A DNA stretch of 64,000 nucleotides from the NCBI GenBank assembly GCA_963837485.1, contig CAWINP010000005.1, forward strand, positions 62,001 to 126,000, written 5' to 3'. Origin of the DNA: Solirubrobacter sp963837485. GTDB lineage: Bacteria > Actinomycetota > Thermoleophilia > Solirubrobacterales > Solirubrobacteraceae. Below are positions 44,583-53,032 of the stretch, in pieces (position 1 is the first letter of the stretch; every line of letters begins with the position of its first letter). Below the pieces are notes generated by a model. The model searched no databases. It was not told the origin of the DNA and saw nothing but the letters and a program-made list of their open reading frames with translations. The position numbers and the translations under genes are program-made.

Positions 44583-46211
44583 TCACGCGGTTTGCTCGGG
44601 CACCAGCCCGAACTCCTCCATCGCCCGCTCGCGCAGCTTGAACTTCATCACCTTGCCGGTCACGGTCAGCGGGAACTCGGTCACGCATTGAACGTAGCGG
44701 GGGACCTTGTAATGGGCGATCTTGCCGCGGCAGTACTCGGCCACCGCCTCGCGGTCGAGCTCGGCGCCGCCGCGCGGGATGATCCAGGCCATCAGCTCCT
44801 CGCCGTAGCGCGCGTCCGGCACGCCGACCACCTGCACGTCGGCGACGTCCGGGTGGCCCATCAGGAACTCCTCGATCTCGCGCGGGTAGATGTTCTCGCC
44901 GCCGCGGATGACCAGGTCCTTGATCCGGCCGACGATGTTCACGTAGCCGTCGGCGTCCATCACCGCGAGGTCGCCCGTGTGCATCCAGCGGGCGCGGTCG
45001 ATCGCCTCCGCCGTGCGCTCCGCGTCGTTCCAATAGCCGAGCATCACGCTGTAGCCGCGCGTGCACAGCTCGCCGGGCGTCCCGCGCTCGACGAGCGCGC
45101 CGGTCTCAGGCGAGACGATCTTGGTCTCCAGGTGCGGGTGCGTGCGCCCGACCGTCCCGACGCGCTGCTCCATCGTGTCCTCGGCGCCGGTCTGCGTCGA
45201 CACCGGCGAGGTCTCGGTCATGCCGTAACAGATCGTCACCTCGTCCATGTGCATCTGCGACACGACGCGCCGCATCGTGTCGATCGGGCACGGCGAGCCG
45301 GCCATGATGCCGGTGCGCAGGCTGGAGAGGTCGTAGTCGCCGAAGTTCGCGTGCTCGAGCTCGGCGATGAACATCGTGGGGACGCCGTACAGCGACGTGC
45401 AGCGCTCGTCCTGCACCGCGCGCAGCGTCGCCTCGGCGTCGAAGGCGGGCGCCGGGATGACCATGCAACCGCCGTGGGCCGTGCACGACAGGTTGCCCAT
45501 GACCATGCCGAAGCAGTGGTAGAAGGGCACCGGGATGCAGACGCGATCCTGCTCGCTGTAGCCGCAGCCGAGGCCGACGAAGTAGCCGTTGTTGAGGATG
45601 TTGTGGTGGCTGAGCGTGGCGCCCTTGGGAAAGCCCGTGGTGCCGCTCGTGTACTGGATGTTGATCGGGTCGTCGAACTGCGTCGCGGCCTGGCGCTCGG
45701 CGACGGCGCCGGCGCCGACGGACTCGCCCTCGGCGAGGAACTCGTCCCAGTCGCCGCCGATGAAGACGACCCGCTCCAGCTCCGGCACGCTCGGACGGAC
45801 CTCGTCGACCATCGCCACGTAGTCGGACGTCTTGAACGCCGTCGCGGCGACGAGCATGCGGCAGCCGGACTGGCGTAGCGCGTACTCGAGCTCGGACGTC
45901 CGGTAGGCCGGGTTGATGTTGACGAGGATCACGCCGAGCTTGGCCGTGGCGTACTGGACCAGCGCCCACTCGGCGCAGTTCGGGCTCCAGATCCCGACGC
46001 GCTCGCCGGACTCGAGCCCGGCGGCAAGGAACGCGCGCGCGGCCTGCTCGACGGCGGCCCCGAACTGCTCGTACGTGAAGCGGAGGTCCTGGTGCACCGA
46101 CACGAGCGCCTCGCGCTCGCCGAAGCGCGCGATCGTGCGGTCCAGGTTGTCGCCGATCGTGTCCCCCAGCAGCGGCTTCGACGAGGTTCCCGATGCGTAT
46201 GACGGCTCCAT
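44583..46211 (-). CDS. AMP-dependent fatty-acyl-CoA synthetase
   Basis: 542 aa from ATG 46211, the usual length. The ANL superfamily motifs are complete: P-loop IQYTSGTTGFPKGATLSH, A5 ICYGMTETSPVS, A7 MHTGDLAVMDADGYVNIVGR, A8 KDLVIRGGENIYPREIEEFL, and the catalytic A10 lysine in LTVTGKVMKFKLRE. The order and the FYHCFGMVMGN block are typical of medium/long-chain acyl-CoA ligases (FadD/AcsM-like). It activates carboxylates with ATP and CoA in the cytoplasm. The 65-bp gap to the SRAP gene holds no clear signal, so the two may or may not be cotranscribed. Chain length is not predictable. Confidence 0.95.
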   Translation of the reverse strand: MEPSYASGTSSKPLLGDTIGDNLDRTIARFGEREALVSVHQDLRFTYEQFGAAVEQAARAFLAAGLESGERVGIWSPNCAEWALVQYATAKLGVILVNINPAYRTSELEYALRQSGCRMLVAATAFKTSDYVAMVDEVRPSVPELERVVFIGGDWDEFLAEGESVGAGAVAERQAATQFDDPINIQYTSGTTGFPKGATLSHHNILNNGYFVGLGCGYSEQDRVCIPVPFYHCFGMVMGNLSCTAHGGCMVIPAPAFDAEATLRAVQDERCTSLYGVPTMFIAELEHANFGDYDLSSLRTGIMAGSPCPIDTMRRVVSQMHMDEVTICYGMTETSPVSTQTGAEDTMEQRVGTVGRTHPHLETKIVSPETGALVERGTPGELCTRGYSVMLGYWNDAERTAEAIDRARWMHTGDLAVMDADGYVNIVGRIKDLVIRGGENIYPREIEEFLMGHPDVADVQVVGVPDARYGEELMAWIIPRGGAELDREAVAEYCRGKIAHYKVPRYVQCVTEFPLTVTGKVMKFKLRERAMEEFGLVPEQTA

Positions 46212-46299
46212 GGCCGGAGCCTACGGTAGGGCTGGCCACACGGGAAGACACCTGCCAGCCGATGCGAACCCGGGCGCATGCGGCGTCAATCTGGTCAGC

Positions 46300-46692
46300 G
46301 TGAGCCGCGTCTTCAATTCCATCGCCGACTTCCTCGCCGCCGAGCCTCGCCGTGACGGCGGCGACCACCTGGAGCTCGGCGGGTGGTGGCGCGCGGTCGA
46401 GGGGCCGATCTACTCGGCCGCCTGGGCGCCCGGCACCGGCGAGCTCTACCTCGTCAGCCATGAGACCGGCCGCGTGAAGATCATCGGCGAGCCGATGGAC
46501 CGCGCCGAGGTCGTGCGGCGCCTGGACGGCTGGAGCGCCGTCGTGGGCCGCCGCGCGAGCGTCGAGTGGCTGCTCGCTCAGGTCACGCGCTTGACGAACC
46601 GCTCGCCGGCCGGCGGGATCTCGTCCAAGGGCTGGAGCGTCTCACCCTCAAGCTTGAAGCGCACCTTCGTGCGCCCCGCGCTCGTCTCGTAG
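46300..46692 (+). CDS. Hypothetical protein, 130 aa
   Basis: GTG 46300 starts MSRVFNSIADFLAAEPRR. The middle is well formed (LGGWWRAVEGPIYSAAWAPG, TGELYLVSHETGRVKIIGEP, MDRAEVVRRLDGWSAVVG), ending near ASVEWLLAQV. The last 35 residues lie antisense to the C-terminus of the convergent gene and look non-conserved, so the natural end may have been lost. No family recognised. It is divergent from the acyl-CoA synthetase gene. Confidence 0.7.
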   Translation: MSRVFNSIADFLAAEPRRDGGDHLELGGWWRAVEGPIYSAAWAPGTGELYLVSHETGRVKIIGEPMDRAEVVRRLDGWSAVVGRRASVEWLLAQVTRLTNRSPAGGISSKGWSVSPSSLKRTFVRPALVS

Positions 46693-47210
46693 GCGAGCGT
46701 CACCTGGGACTTCCCGGTCTTGGCCACGCTGACCTTGTTGGACGGCGTGGTCGAGTCCTTGCCGAGATACCGGTCCTTGAGGAAGAAGAACGCGTAGCTG
46801 CCGCCGGCCGCGTCGCCGACCGGGCGGCCGACCAGCACCCGCAGCGTGGCCTTGTAGTCGTAGTCGCCGAGCTTGAGCGTCGTGAAGCCCTGGCGGCGCA
46901 ACTCGTCCACCGCGGCCGCACGCTGCGCGCGCTGCGCCTTCGTCGGGCCCTTCGGCTTCGACGGCTTCGGCTTGGCGGCCTTCGCCTTGGCGGTCTTGCT
47001 CGCCGGCGTGGGAATCGGCGTGATCACCGCTGCCGCGCCCTCGTTGCTCTTGTCGGGCAGGATCATCAGCGCGGCCGCCACGCCGACGCCGAGGAACGCG
47101 GCGGTGGCCAGCACGAAGACGACGCGCAGCGTCCAGCGCTCCACCCCCGAGCGGTGCGGCAACCGATTCCGGTCGCGCTCGGCCCTCACCCTGCGAGCGG
47201 TGCTCTCCAT
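46578..47210 (-). CDS. Hypothetical membrane-anchored protein with Lys/Pro/Ala linker
   Basis: 210 aa from ATG 47210. A basic N-terminus (RVRAERDRNRLPHRSGVERW) is followed by one transmembrane helix (about 27-51) and a low-complexity linker (about 65-95, KTAKAKAAKPKPSKPKGPTK). A roughly 110-residue extracytoplasmic domain ends with KVSVAKTGKSQVTLAYETSA. The lysine-rich linker could cross the wall. No family recognised. It overlaps the convergent hypothetical gene by 115 bp. Confidence 0.75.
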   Translation of the reverse strand: MESTARRVRAERDRNRLPHRSGVERWTLRVVFVLATAAFLGVGVAAALMILPDKSNEGAAAVITPIPTPASKTAKAKAAKPKPSKPKGPTKAQRAQRAAAVDELRRQGFTTLKLGDYDYKATLRVLVGRPVGDAAGGSYAFFFLKDRYLGKDSTTPSNKVSVAKTGKSQVTLAYETSAGRTKVRFKLEGETLQPLDEIPPAGERFVKRVT

Positions 47211-47315
47211 CCGGCGCGATGGTCTACGAAGCTGACCGCCGCGTCAATAGGGCCCGTACCCCTAAAGGCCAGATGAGAGGGATCCCGCCCGCCCGGAGGG
47301 GCCGCTTGCCTTTTT

Positions 47316-48596
47316 CTAACCGAAGAAGGTCTGCTGGAGCAGGAACACGTTGAGGCAGATGATCATGCCCGCGACCACGCTCGCGACGACGGTCGTGAGG
47401 CGCCGGTTGACGAGCTTGCCCATCACGTCGGGGCGGCGCGTGAGCAGCACCATCGGCACCAGCGCGAACGGGATGCCGAACGAGAGCACGACCTGGCTGG
47501 CGACGAGCGTGCTCGACGGGTTCAGGCCGATGCCGAGCACCACCAGCGAGGGCGCCATCGTCACCCCCCGGCGCACGAACAGCGGGATCCGGCGCGCGAT
47601 GAAGCCCTGCATCACGACCTGGCCGGCGAACGTGCCGACGCTCGAGCTCGAGAGGCCGGAGGCCAGCAGCGCGACCGCGAACGCGAGCGCGGCGCCGCCG
47701 CCGAGCAGCTGGGTGAAGCCGGCGTGCGCGCCCTCGATCGAGTCCACGCCCGTGAGGCCGGAGGTGTGGAACAGCGCGGCGGCGACGAGCAGCATCGTGA
47801 GGTTGATCACGCCCGCGAGGCCCATGGCCAGGAAGACGTCCATGCGCTCGAAGCGCAGCAGCTCGCGCCGCTCGTCGTCACCCTTGGGCTTGATCCGCCC
47901 CTGCGTGAGCGCGGAATGTAGGTAGACCACGTGCGGCATCACCGTCGCGCCGAGGATGCCGACGGCGAGCATCACGCTGTCGGTGCCGTCGAAGTGCGGG
48001 ACCAGGCCGGCGACCGCCGCGCCGCGGTCGACGTGCACCTGCAGCAGGTCGTACATGAAGCCGAGGAAGACGATGCCGAGCAAGCCGGCGATCGCCAGCT
48101 CGAAGCGCCGGTAGCCGCGCGACTGCAGGGCGAGGATTCCGAACGCCACGACCGCGGTCATCAGACCCGACACGAACGGCGGGACGCCGAACAGCAGGTT
48201 CAGCGCGATCGCCGCGCCGACGAACTCCGCGAGGTCGGTCGCGATCGCGATCGCCTCCGCCTGCAGCCAGAGGCCGATGGTGACCGGGCGCCGGAAGTGC
48301 TCGCGGCACAGCTCCGGCAGGTTCTTGCCGGTGGCGATGCCGGTCTTGGCCGACAGGTACTGCACGAGCATCGCCATCAGGTTCGCCGCGACGATGACCC
48401 ACAGCAGCATGTAGCCGTACTTGGCGCCGCCCGCGATGTTGGTGGCGAAGTTGCCGGGGTCGATGTACGCGACGGCGGCGACGAACGCGGGGCCGAGCAT
48501 CGCCACGACGCCGCGAACGCGTCCGCGGGCGCGCGTTCGGCGCAGCGCGGAAGGGGGCAGCGCAAGCGCGGCCTCGGCGGCGGGAGGCGGCGTCAC
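47316..48596 (-). CDS. mntH: NRAMP-family divalent metal transporter
   Basis: 426 aa from GTG 48596, whose bases overlap the mntR stop (GTGA). Eleven helices are predicted. The metal-binding motif of helix 1 is AYIDPGNFATNIAGG and that of helix 6 is GATVMPHVVYLHS; D and N of the first and M of the second coordinate Mn2+ in the family. It is a proton-coupled importer of Mn2+ and related ions. The overlap with a DtxR/MntR-type regulator upstream strongly supports manganese as substrate and regulation by that protein. Confidence 0.94.
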   Translation of the reverse strand: MTPPPAAEAALALPPSALRRTRARGRVRGVVAMLGPAFVAAVAYIDPGNFATNIAGGAKYGYMLLWVIVAANLMAMLVQYLSAKTGIATGKNLPELCREHFRRPVTIGLWLQAEAIAIATDLAEFVGAAIALNLLFGVPPFVSGLMTAVVAFGILALQSRGYRRFELAIAGLLGIVFLGFMYDLLQVHVDRGAAVAGLVPHFDGTDSVMLAVGILGATVMPHVVYLHSALTQGRIKPKGDDERRELLRFERMDVFLAMGLAGVINLTMLLVAAALFHTSGLTGVDSIEGAHAGFTQLLGGGAALAFAVALLASGLSSSSVGTFAGQVVMQGFIARRIPLFVRRGVTMAPSLVVLGIGLNPSSTLVASQVVLSFGIPFALVPMVLLTRRPDVMGKLVNRRLTTVVASVVAGMIICLNVFLLQQTFFG

Positions 48597-49264
48597 AGTC
48601 GAACTCTCATGGCGCCGGCGAGCTTGCCGCCGAGCACGTGGGTCTGGTCATTGATGGCGACGAAGAGCGGGCCGCCGAACGGCTGCTTGTCCTCGACCCG
48701 GACGGGGGCGCCCGGAGCGATGGCGCGCTCGGCGAGGTAGCGCAGCATCTCGGGATCGGAGTCCGAGACGCGCACGAAGGTGCCGCACGCGCCGGGCTCC
48801 AGCGAGGCGAGCGACTCCGTCGGCTCCTCGGGCATCTCGAGGTCGGCGCTCGGGATCGGGTCGCCGTGCGGATCGTGCGTCGGGTTGCCGAGCTTGGCGG
48901 CGATCAGCGCCTCCAGGTCCTCCGACAGCACGTGCTCGAGCACCTCGGCCTCCTCGTGCACGCGATCCCACGGGACGTCCAGCGACTCGGCCAGGTAGAG
49001 CTCCAGCAGCCGGTGGTGGCGGAGCACCTCCAGCGCGAGCCGCGTGCCCTGCTCGGTCAGCCGGACGCCCCGATAGGGCGCGTGGGTGACGAGGCCGTGC
49101 TCGTCGAGCTTGCGGACCATGCCCGAGGCGGACGCGGCGGTGACGCCCAAGCGTTCGGCCAGCGCGGTCGTCGAGACCGCGCCGTCATCGCGGCGCTGAA
49201 GCGCGTAGATGGCCTTCGCGTAGTCCTCTACGGCTGGGGAGAACTCTGTTTCTCGAGCTGCCAC
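48593..49264 (-). CDS. mntR: DtxR/MntR-family metal-dependent regulator
   Basis: 223 aa from GTG 49264; in-frame starts further upstream would overlap the divergent VKOR gene. The N-terminal winged helix (SPAVEDYAKAIYALQRRDD, STTALAERLGVTAASASGMV) and the dimerisation/metal domain (GTRLALEVLRHHRLLELYLA, DRVHEEAEVLEHVLSEDLEA) carry the H, E and C/H metal ligands of the family. A C-terminal FeoA/SH3-like domain follows (ERAIAPGAPVRVEDKQPFGG). The GTGA overlap with the NRAMP gene makes manganese-responsive control the best reading. A promoter ends 7 nt before this GTG, so the message is probably leaderless. Confidence 0.92.
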   Translation of the reverse strand: MAARETEFSPAVEDYAKAIYALQRRDDGAVSTTALAERLGVTAASASGMVRKLDEHGLVTHAPYRGVRLTEQGTRLALEVLRHHRLLELYLAESLDVPWDRVHEEAEVLEHVLSEDLEALIAAKLGNPTHDPHGDPIPSADLEMPEEPTESLASLEPGACGTFVRVSDSDPEMLRYLAERAIAPGAPVRVEDKQPFGGPLFVAINDQTHVLGGKLAGAMRVRL

Positions 49265-49271
49265 TGATTGA

Positions 49272-49300
49272 ATTATGGCACGCCTAAACCTTGTCTTCAA
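49272..49300 (-). promoter_or_regulatory. Leaderless promoter of the mntR-mntH operon
   Basis: On the minus strand TTGAAG (-35, 49300-49295) is followed after 17 nt by CATAAT (-10, 49277-49272, 5 of 6 match). The mntR GTG begins 8 nt further on, where transcription would start. The stretch TTTAGGCGTGCC between the boxes is where a metal regulator could bind. It overlaps the upstream ATG option of the VKOR gene. Confidence 0.6.
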
Positions 49301-49790
49301 GCGCTACTCTGATCACGTGCGCCGCGCCATAGTCGTCCTGTCGTTGATCGGGCTCGGGATCGCCGGCTACCTGACGTGGGTCCACTACGCGGGCCTGGAG
49401 GTCGTCTGCCTGGCCGGCGGCGGAGGCTGCGAGAAGGTCCAGAGCTCCGACTACGCGGAGCTCGCGGGCGTCCCGGTCGCGCTGCTCGGCCTGCTCGGGT
49501 ACCTCGCGATCCTCGGCAGCACGCTGTTCCTGCCCGACGAGACCGGGCGCCTGGCGTCGGCGTTCGTGGCGCTCGTCGGCTTCGGCTTCTCGATGTACCT
49601 GACGTGGGCGGAGCTGTTCCGCATCCACGCGATCTGCCAGTGGTGCGTGGCGAGCGCGGTGATCATGACCGTGCTGACGATCCTCACGCTGGTGCGGCTG
49701 CTCTACGCGGAGCCGCGCGCGAGCGCGAGCCCGGACAGCGCGACCGCGCAGAGCGCGACCGACGCCCCGGCCGCGATCTCCAAGCGGTAG
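49275..49790 (+). CDS. Vitamin K epoxide reductase (VKOR) family protein
   Basis: 171 aa from ATG 49275; GTG 49317 (MRRAIVVLS) is an alternative that avoids overlapping the mntR promoter. Four to five helices are present. Loop cysteines C45 and C52 (VVCLAGGGGCEKVQSSDYAE) and the CXXC pair C121-QW-C124 (IHAICQWCVAS) are the full redox relay, with the conserved serine nearby. Bacterial VKOR replaces DsbB, passing electrons from DsbA-type proteins to quinone. A DsbA-like protein is encoded at 14336. The 3' end overlaps the convergent permease by 88 bp. Confidence 0.93.
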   Translation: MARLNLVFKRYSDHVRRAIVVLSLIGLGIAGYLTWVHYAGLEVVCLAGGGGCEKVQSSDYAELAGVPVALLGLLGYLAILGSTLFLPDETGRLASAFVALVGFGFSMYLTWAELFRIHAICQWCVASAVIMTVLTILTLVRLLYAEPRASASPDSATAQSATDAPAAISKR

Positions 49791-50500
49791 GACACGAGCA
49801 GGCCGGCCGCGCCGGCGAGCGCGGCCAGGGCGGCGGCCGTCGCCAGCGCGGCTCCGAGACGCGTCGTGAGGTTCAGCGCCGCGCTCGCGGGCGCCAGGAT
49901 CAGCGCGATCAGCAGCAGGTTCCCGAGGCCCTGGACGGCGGCAACCGTGGTGACCGCGAGCACGACGAGCAGGCCGAGGTCGGCGCGCGCCGCGTTGACG
50001 CGCAGCGCGTGCGCGGAGCCGCGATCGAAAGCAGTCACCGCGAGGCTGCGGTAGGCGACCGCCAGCGCGATCAGGACCGCGGCCGCGAGCGCGGCGGCGG
50101 CGATCACGTTGCCGGTGGTGACGCCGAGCAGGTCGCCGAACAGCAGCTCGTTCAGGCGCGGCGGCGTCTGCGGCGAGAGTGCGAGCATCCCGCCGAGGCC
50201 GAACAGCCCGGAGACCACGACCGCGACGCCGACATCTCCCCCGCCCCGGCGCGCGACCAGCGCGATGCCGGCCGCGGCGGCGAGCACGCCCCCGGCGGCG
50301 CCGAGGATCAGCGGCGCGCCGACCAGCGCGGCGACGACGAGGCCGGGCAGCATCGCGTGCGAGAGCGACTCGGCCGCGTACGCGCGCCGCAGCAGCAGGA
50401 TCCAGACGCCGAGCGGCCCGCAGGCGACGCCGAGCACGAGCGCCTCCAGCAGCGCGCGCTGCATGATGCCGGTCGAGAACGGGTCGGTGAGCCAGCTCAT
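49703..50500 (-). CDS. Metal ABC transporter permease 2 (ABC-3 family, ZnuB/TroD-like)
   Basis: 265 aa from ATG 50500. It begins MSWLTDPFSTGIMQRALLEA and has about eight helices. The ABC-3 signatures are GVWILLLRRAYAAESLSHAM (first helices, with the typical ESLSHAMLPG) and GLGNLLLIALILAPASAAL. It is the last gene of the binding protein-permease-ATPase-permease operon, 3 bp after the ATPase stop. Its 3' end overlaps the VKOR gene by 88 bp on the other strand. It probably forms a heterodimer with the permease at 51247-52056. Confidence 0.92.
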   Translation of the reverse strand: MSWLTDPFSTGIMQRALLEALVLGVACGPLGVWILLLRRAYAAESLSHAMLPGLVVAALVGAPLILGAAGGVLAAAAGIALVARRGGGDVGVAVVVSGLFGLGGMLALSPQTPPRLNELLFGDLLGVTTGNVIAAAALAAAVLIALAVAYRSLAVTAFDRGSAHALRVNAARADLGLLVVLAVTTVAAVQGLGNLLLIALILAPASAALNLTTRLGAALATAAALAALAGAAGLLVSYRLEIAAGASVALCAVALSGLALARGSA

Positions 50501-50503
50501 GGC

Positions 50504-51250
50504 TCAGTGCTCGTGCTCGTGGTGCGAGACGGTCACCGCCCGCTCGGCGCCGTCGAGCACCACCAGCTCGGCCCCGTAGGTCTCGCGCAGGCAGTTCGTG
50601 GTCAGCACCGTGGCGGGAGGCCCGAACGCGACCTGGCGGTGGTGCAGGCACAGCACGAGCGGCCAGGCGCGCGCCTGCGCGACGTCATGGGTGGCGACGA
50701 GCAGCGCGCGGCCCTCGGCGCGCAACTCGCCAAAGACGGCCTCGATCCGGGCGGCGCTCGCGTGATCGACGCCCGAGAGCGGCTCGTCGAGCAGCAGCAC
50801 CCGCGAGTCCTGCACGAGGGCACGGGCGATCAGCACGCGCTGGCGCTGGCCGCCGGAGAGCGTCCCGAAGCGCTGGTGCGCCCGCTCCCGGAGGCCGACG
50901 CGCCCCAGCGCGTCCATGGCCCGGCGGCGGTCGTCGCGAGACACCCGCCGGTACCACGGCGTGCGCCCGTACGCGCCCATCAGCGCCACGTCGGCCGCGG
51001 AGACCGGGAAGTCCAGCCGGGCGCGCTCGGTCTGCGGCACGTACGCCGGGCGGTCGGCGACGTGCACCTCGCCGCTGCGATACGGAAGCTCGCCGAGCAG
51101 CGCTCGGAACAGCGTCGTCTTGCCGCCGCCGTTGGGGCCGAGCACGCCGGCGATCTCGCCCGCGCCGACCGCGAAGTCGACGCCGCCGAGCACGTCCTGC
51201 GCGCGCGCGTAGCCCCCGCGCAGGTCGCGTGTGCTGACGAGCGCGCTCAT
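50504..51250 (-). CDS. znuC: Metal ABC transporter ATP-binding protein (ZnuC-like)
   Basis: 248 aa from ATG 51250, overlapping the upstream permease stop by ATGA. Walker A GPNGGGKTT (38-46), Q-loop VPQTERARLDFPVS, signature LSGGQRQR (131-138), Walker B VLLLDEPLSG (151-160), and H-loop LLVATHDV. The C-terminus is histidine-rich (VSHHEHEH), a tail common in zinc ABC components and possibly metal-binding. It powers the two permeases flanking it. The substrate is zinc, or possibly manganese, by gene context with a Fur/Zur regulator. Confidence 0.94.
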   Translation of the reverse strand: MSALVSTRDLRGGYARAQDVLGGVDFAVGAGEIAGVLGPNGGGKTTLFRALLGELPYRSGEVHVADRPAYVPQTERARLDFPVSAADVALMGAYGRTPWYRRVSRDDRRRAMDALGRVGLRERAHQRFGTLSGGQRQRVLIARALVQDSRVLLLDEPLSGVDHASAARIEAVFGELRAEGRALLVATHDVAQARAWPLVLCLHHRQVAFGPPATVLTTNCLRETYGAELVVLDGAERAVTVSHHEHEH

Positions 51251-52056
51251 GGCGTCGCCACCGCCTGCCGCCGGGTCGCGAACGCCGCCGCCGCGTACAC
51301 GAGCGCGCCGAGCACCGCGAGCGCGGGGCCCGGGCCGACGTTGACGACGTCGGCCAGCCAGACCGCGGCGACGCCCTCGACCGCGGCCAGCGCCATCGTC
51401 GCCCGCTGCTGCGCGCGCAGCGGCGGCGCGAACAGGCGCACGGTCGCGGCCGGGACGGTGAGCACGACGGTGACCAGCAGCGCGCCGACCGCGTCGAGCG
51501 AGACGACGACGGCGATCGCGACCGCCACGAGCAGGAGCCGGTCGGCCAGCGCGGTGCGCACGCCCGCGCGAGCGGAGTCGGCGTCGAACCCGCTGGCCAG
51601 CCACGCGCGGCCGGCGGCCGCATCGAGCGCGAGCACGAGCACGGCGGCCGCCGCGGTCAGCCACAGGTCCGAGGGCGTGAGCGCGATCAGGCTGCCGAAC
51701 AGCAGGCGGTCGACCCCGGCGCCGGAGTGGTAGACGTCGCTGGCGAGCACGACGCCGATCGCCAGCGCGGCGACCAGCAGGAGCCCGGTGGCGGCGTCGA
51801 GGTCGATCCGCCGCGTGCGCTCTAGGCGCTCGAGCGCGCCGCCGAAGCCGAGCGCGCAGGCCAGTGCGGTCAGCTGGACGGGCAGCCCCCACGGCCCGGC
51901 GACCACGAGCCCCGGGAACGTCGCGGTTCCGATCGCGTGCGTGTAGAACGGCAGCCGCCGCAGGACGATCCACGTCCCGAGGACGCCCGCGAGCACGGCC
52001 AGCAGGAGCACCTCGATCAGGCCGCGCTGGATGTAGGGGACCGCGAGGTCAGGCAT
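51247..52056 (-). CDS. Metal ABC transporter permease 1 (ABC-3 family)
   Basis: 269 aa from ATG 52056. The N-terminus MPDLAVPYIQRGLIEVLLLA is followed by about eight helices. The ABC-3 fingerprint shows as GTWIVLRRLPFYTHAIGTAT and a late SLDAVGALLVTVVLTVPAAT. It differs clearly from the 49703-50500 permease, so the importer likely has two unlike permease subunits. Its stop overlaps the ATPase start by ATGA. The binding-protein gene stops 32 bp upstream. Confidence 0.92.
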   Translation of the reverse strand: MPDLAVPYIQRGLIEVLLLAVLAGVLGTWIVLRRLPFYTHAIGTATFPGLVVAGPWGLPVQLTALACALGFGGALERLERTRRIDLDAATGLLLVAALAIGVVLASDVYHSGAGVDRLLFGSLIALTPSDLWLTAAAAVLVLALDAAAGRAWLASGFDADSARAGVRTALADRLLLVAVAIAVVVSLDAVGALLVTVVLTVPAATVRLFAPPLRAQQRATMALAAVEGVAAVWLADVVNVGPGPALAVLGALVYAAAAFATRRQAVATP

Positions 52057-52088
52057 GCCGCCCCCGCGCGGCGCCGCCCGCCGCTCGC

Positions 52089-53015
52089 TCACGCACGGAC
52101 GTCGCACCTCACTGCGCCGCTCGTGAACCCGTCGGCCAGCGCCCGCGTGTTCGCGGCGATCGAGCCCAGATACGTCGCGCCGCTGGATCCCTCCGGCCCG
52201 AGCGAGTCCGCCCACAGCGCCGCGCCGACGCGAGCGCCGGTCTGGCGCGCGATCGCCTGCTCGACCTTCGGGTTCACCGAGGACTCGGCGAAGATCGTGC
52301 GCACCCCGGTTCGCTCGATCGTCGCGATCAGCTTCGCCACGTCGCCCGCCGACGGCTGCCCCGCGGTGGTGAGCGCCGGGATGACCGCGCCGGCGACGGT
52401 GATGCCGTAGCGGCGCGCGTAGTAGCCGAACGCGTCGTGGCTGGTCACCAGCAGCCGCTGATTGGCCGGCACGCGATCCAGGCAGGCGCGCACGCTTGCG
52501 TCGAGCCTGCGCAGCCGCGCGAGGTAGCGCTCCGCGCCTGTGCGGTACTCGTCCGCGCCGCCGGGGTCCCCGCGCACGAGCGCGTCGCGGATCGCCGCGA
52601 CCGCCTTCTCGGCGCGCACCGGATCCTGCCACCAGTGCGGGTCCTCGCCCTCGAGCCCGGCGGCCTTGCCGGCGTCGACCACGTCCCCGGAATCCACGCC
52701 CGCCGCCGAGAGCGCGTCGTCGAGCCACGCGTCCACCTCGCCGCCGGAGCGCAGCACGAGGTCCGCCTCGGTCAGTGCCTTCACGTCGCCGGGCCGCACC
52801 TCGTACTCGTGCGGGTCGGTGTTGGGCGCGAGGATCTGCGTGACCGTCGCACGGTTGCGCGCGACGTTGCGGGCGAAGTCGGCGAGCTGCGTGGTGGTCG
52901 CCACGACGCGGTACGAGCCGGCCCCGGAGCCCGGCGCCGCCCGGTCGCTACCGCAGGCCGCGAGGGCGAGCGCGAGCAGCGCGAGCAAGAGCAGGCGTGA
53001 CACTCCGCGAAGCAT
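52089..53015 (-). CDS. znuA: Zinc-type ABC substrate-binding lipoprotein (ZnuA-like)
   Basis: 308 aa from ATG 53015; starts upstream would run into the Zur site. A lipobox ends LALAAC. The cluster A-I fold shows PNTDPHEYEVRPGDVKALTE (first His), EDPHWWQDPVRA (second His), RLLVTSHDAFGYYARRYG (third His), and TIFAESSVNPKVEQAIARQT with a late acidic ligand. The His-rich flexible loop of E. coli ZnuA is absent. It captures the metal outside the membrane and delivers it to the permeases encoded downstream. It is divergent from the Fur/Zur gene, with a Zur-like box in the 46-bp gap. Confidence 0.93.
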   Translation of the reverse strand: MLRGVSRLLLLALLALALAACGSDRAAPGSGAGSYRVVATTTQLADFARNVARNRATVTQILAPNTDPHEYEVRPGDVKALTEADLVLRSGGEVDAWLDDALSAAGVDSGDVVDAGKAAGLEGEDPHWWQDPVRAEKAVAAIRDALVRGDPGGADEYRTGAERYLARLRRLDASVRACLDRVPANQRLLVTSHDAFGYYARRYGITVAGAVIPALTTAGQPSAGDVAKLIATIERTGVRTIFAESSVNPKVEQAIARQTGARVGAALWADSLGPEGSSGATYLGSIAANTRALADGFTSGAVRCDVRA

Positions 53016-53017
53016 AC

Positions 53018-53032
53018 TGAAAGTCATTCTCG
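53018..53032. promoter_or_regulatory. Zur-box-like operator between znuA and fur/zur
   Basis: TGAAAGTCATTCTCG (53018-53032) keeps the TGAAA-N5-TTCTC pattern of actinobacterial Zur boxes (TGAAAATGATTTTCA type). It lies 3 bp in front of the znuA ATG and about 17-31 bp upstream of a TACCAT -10 box for the divergent regulator gene. Bound Zur could repress both directions. Confidence 0.65.

Noticed and set aside
47281..47315. GC-rich stem followed by TTTTT on the plus strand as a terminator
   Set aside because: No plus-strand gene ends there; orientation is wrong for the minus-strand mntH, whose A-run would precede the stem.
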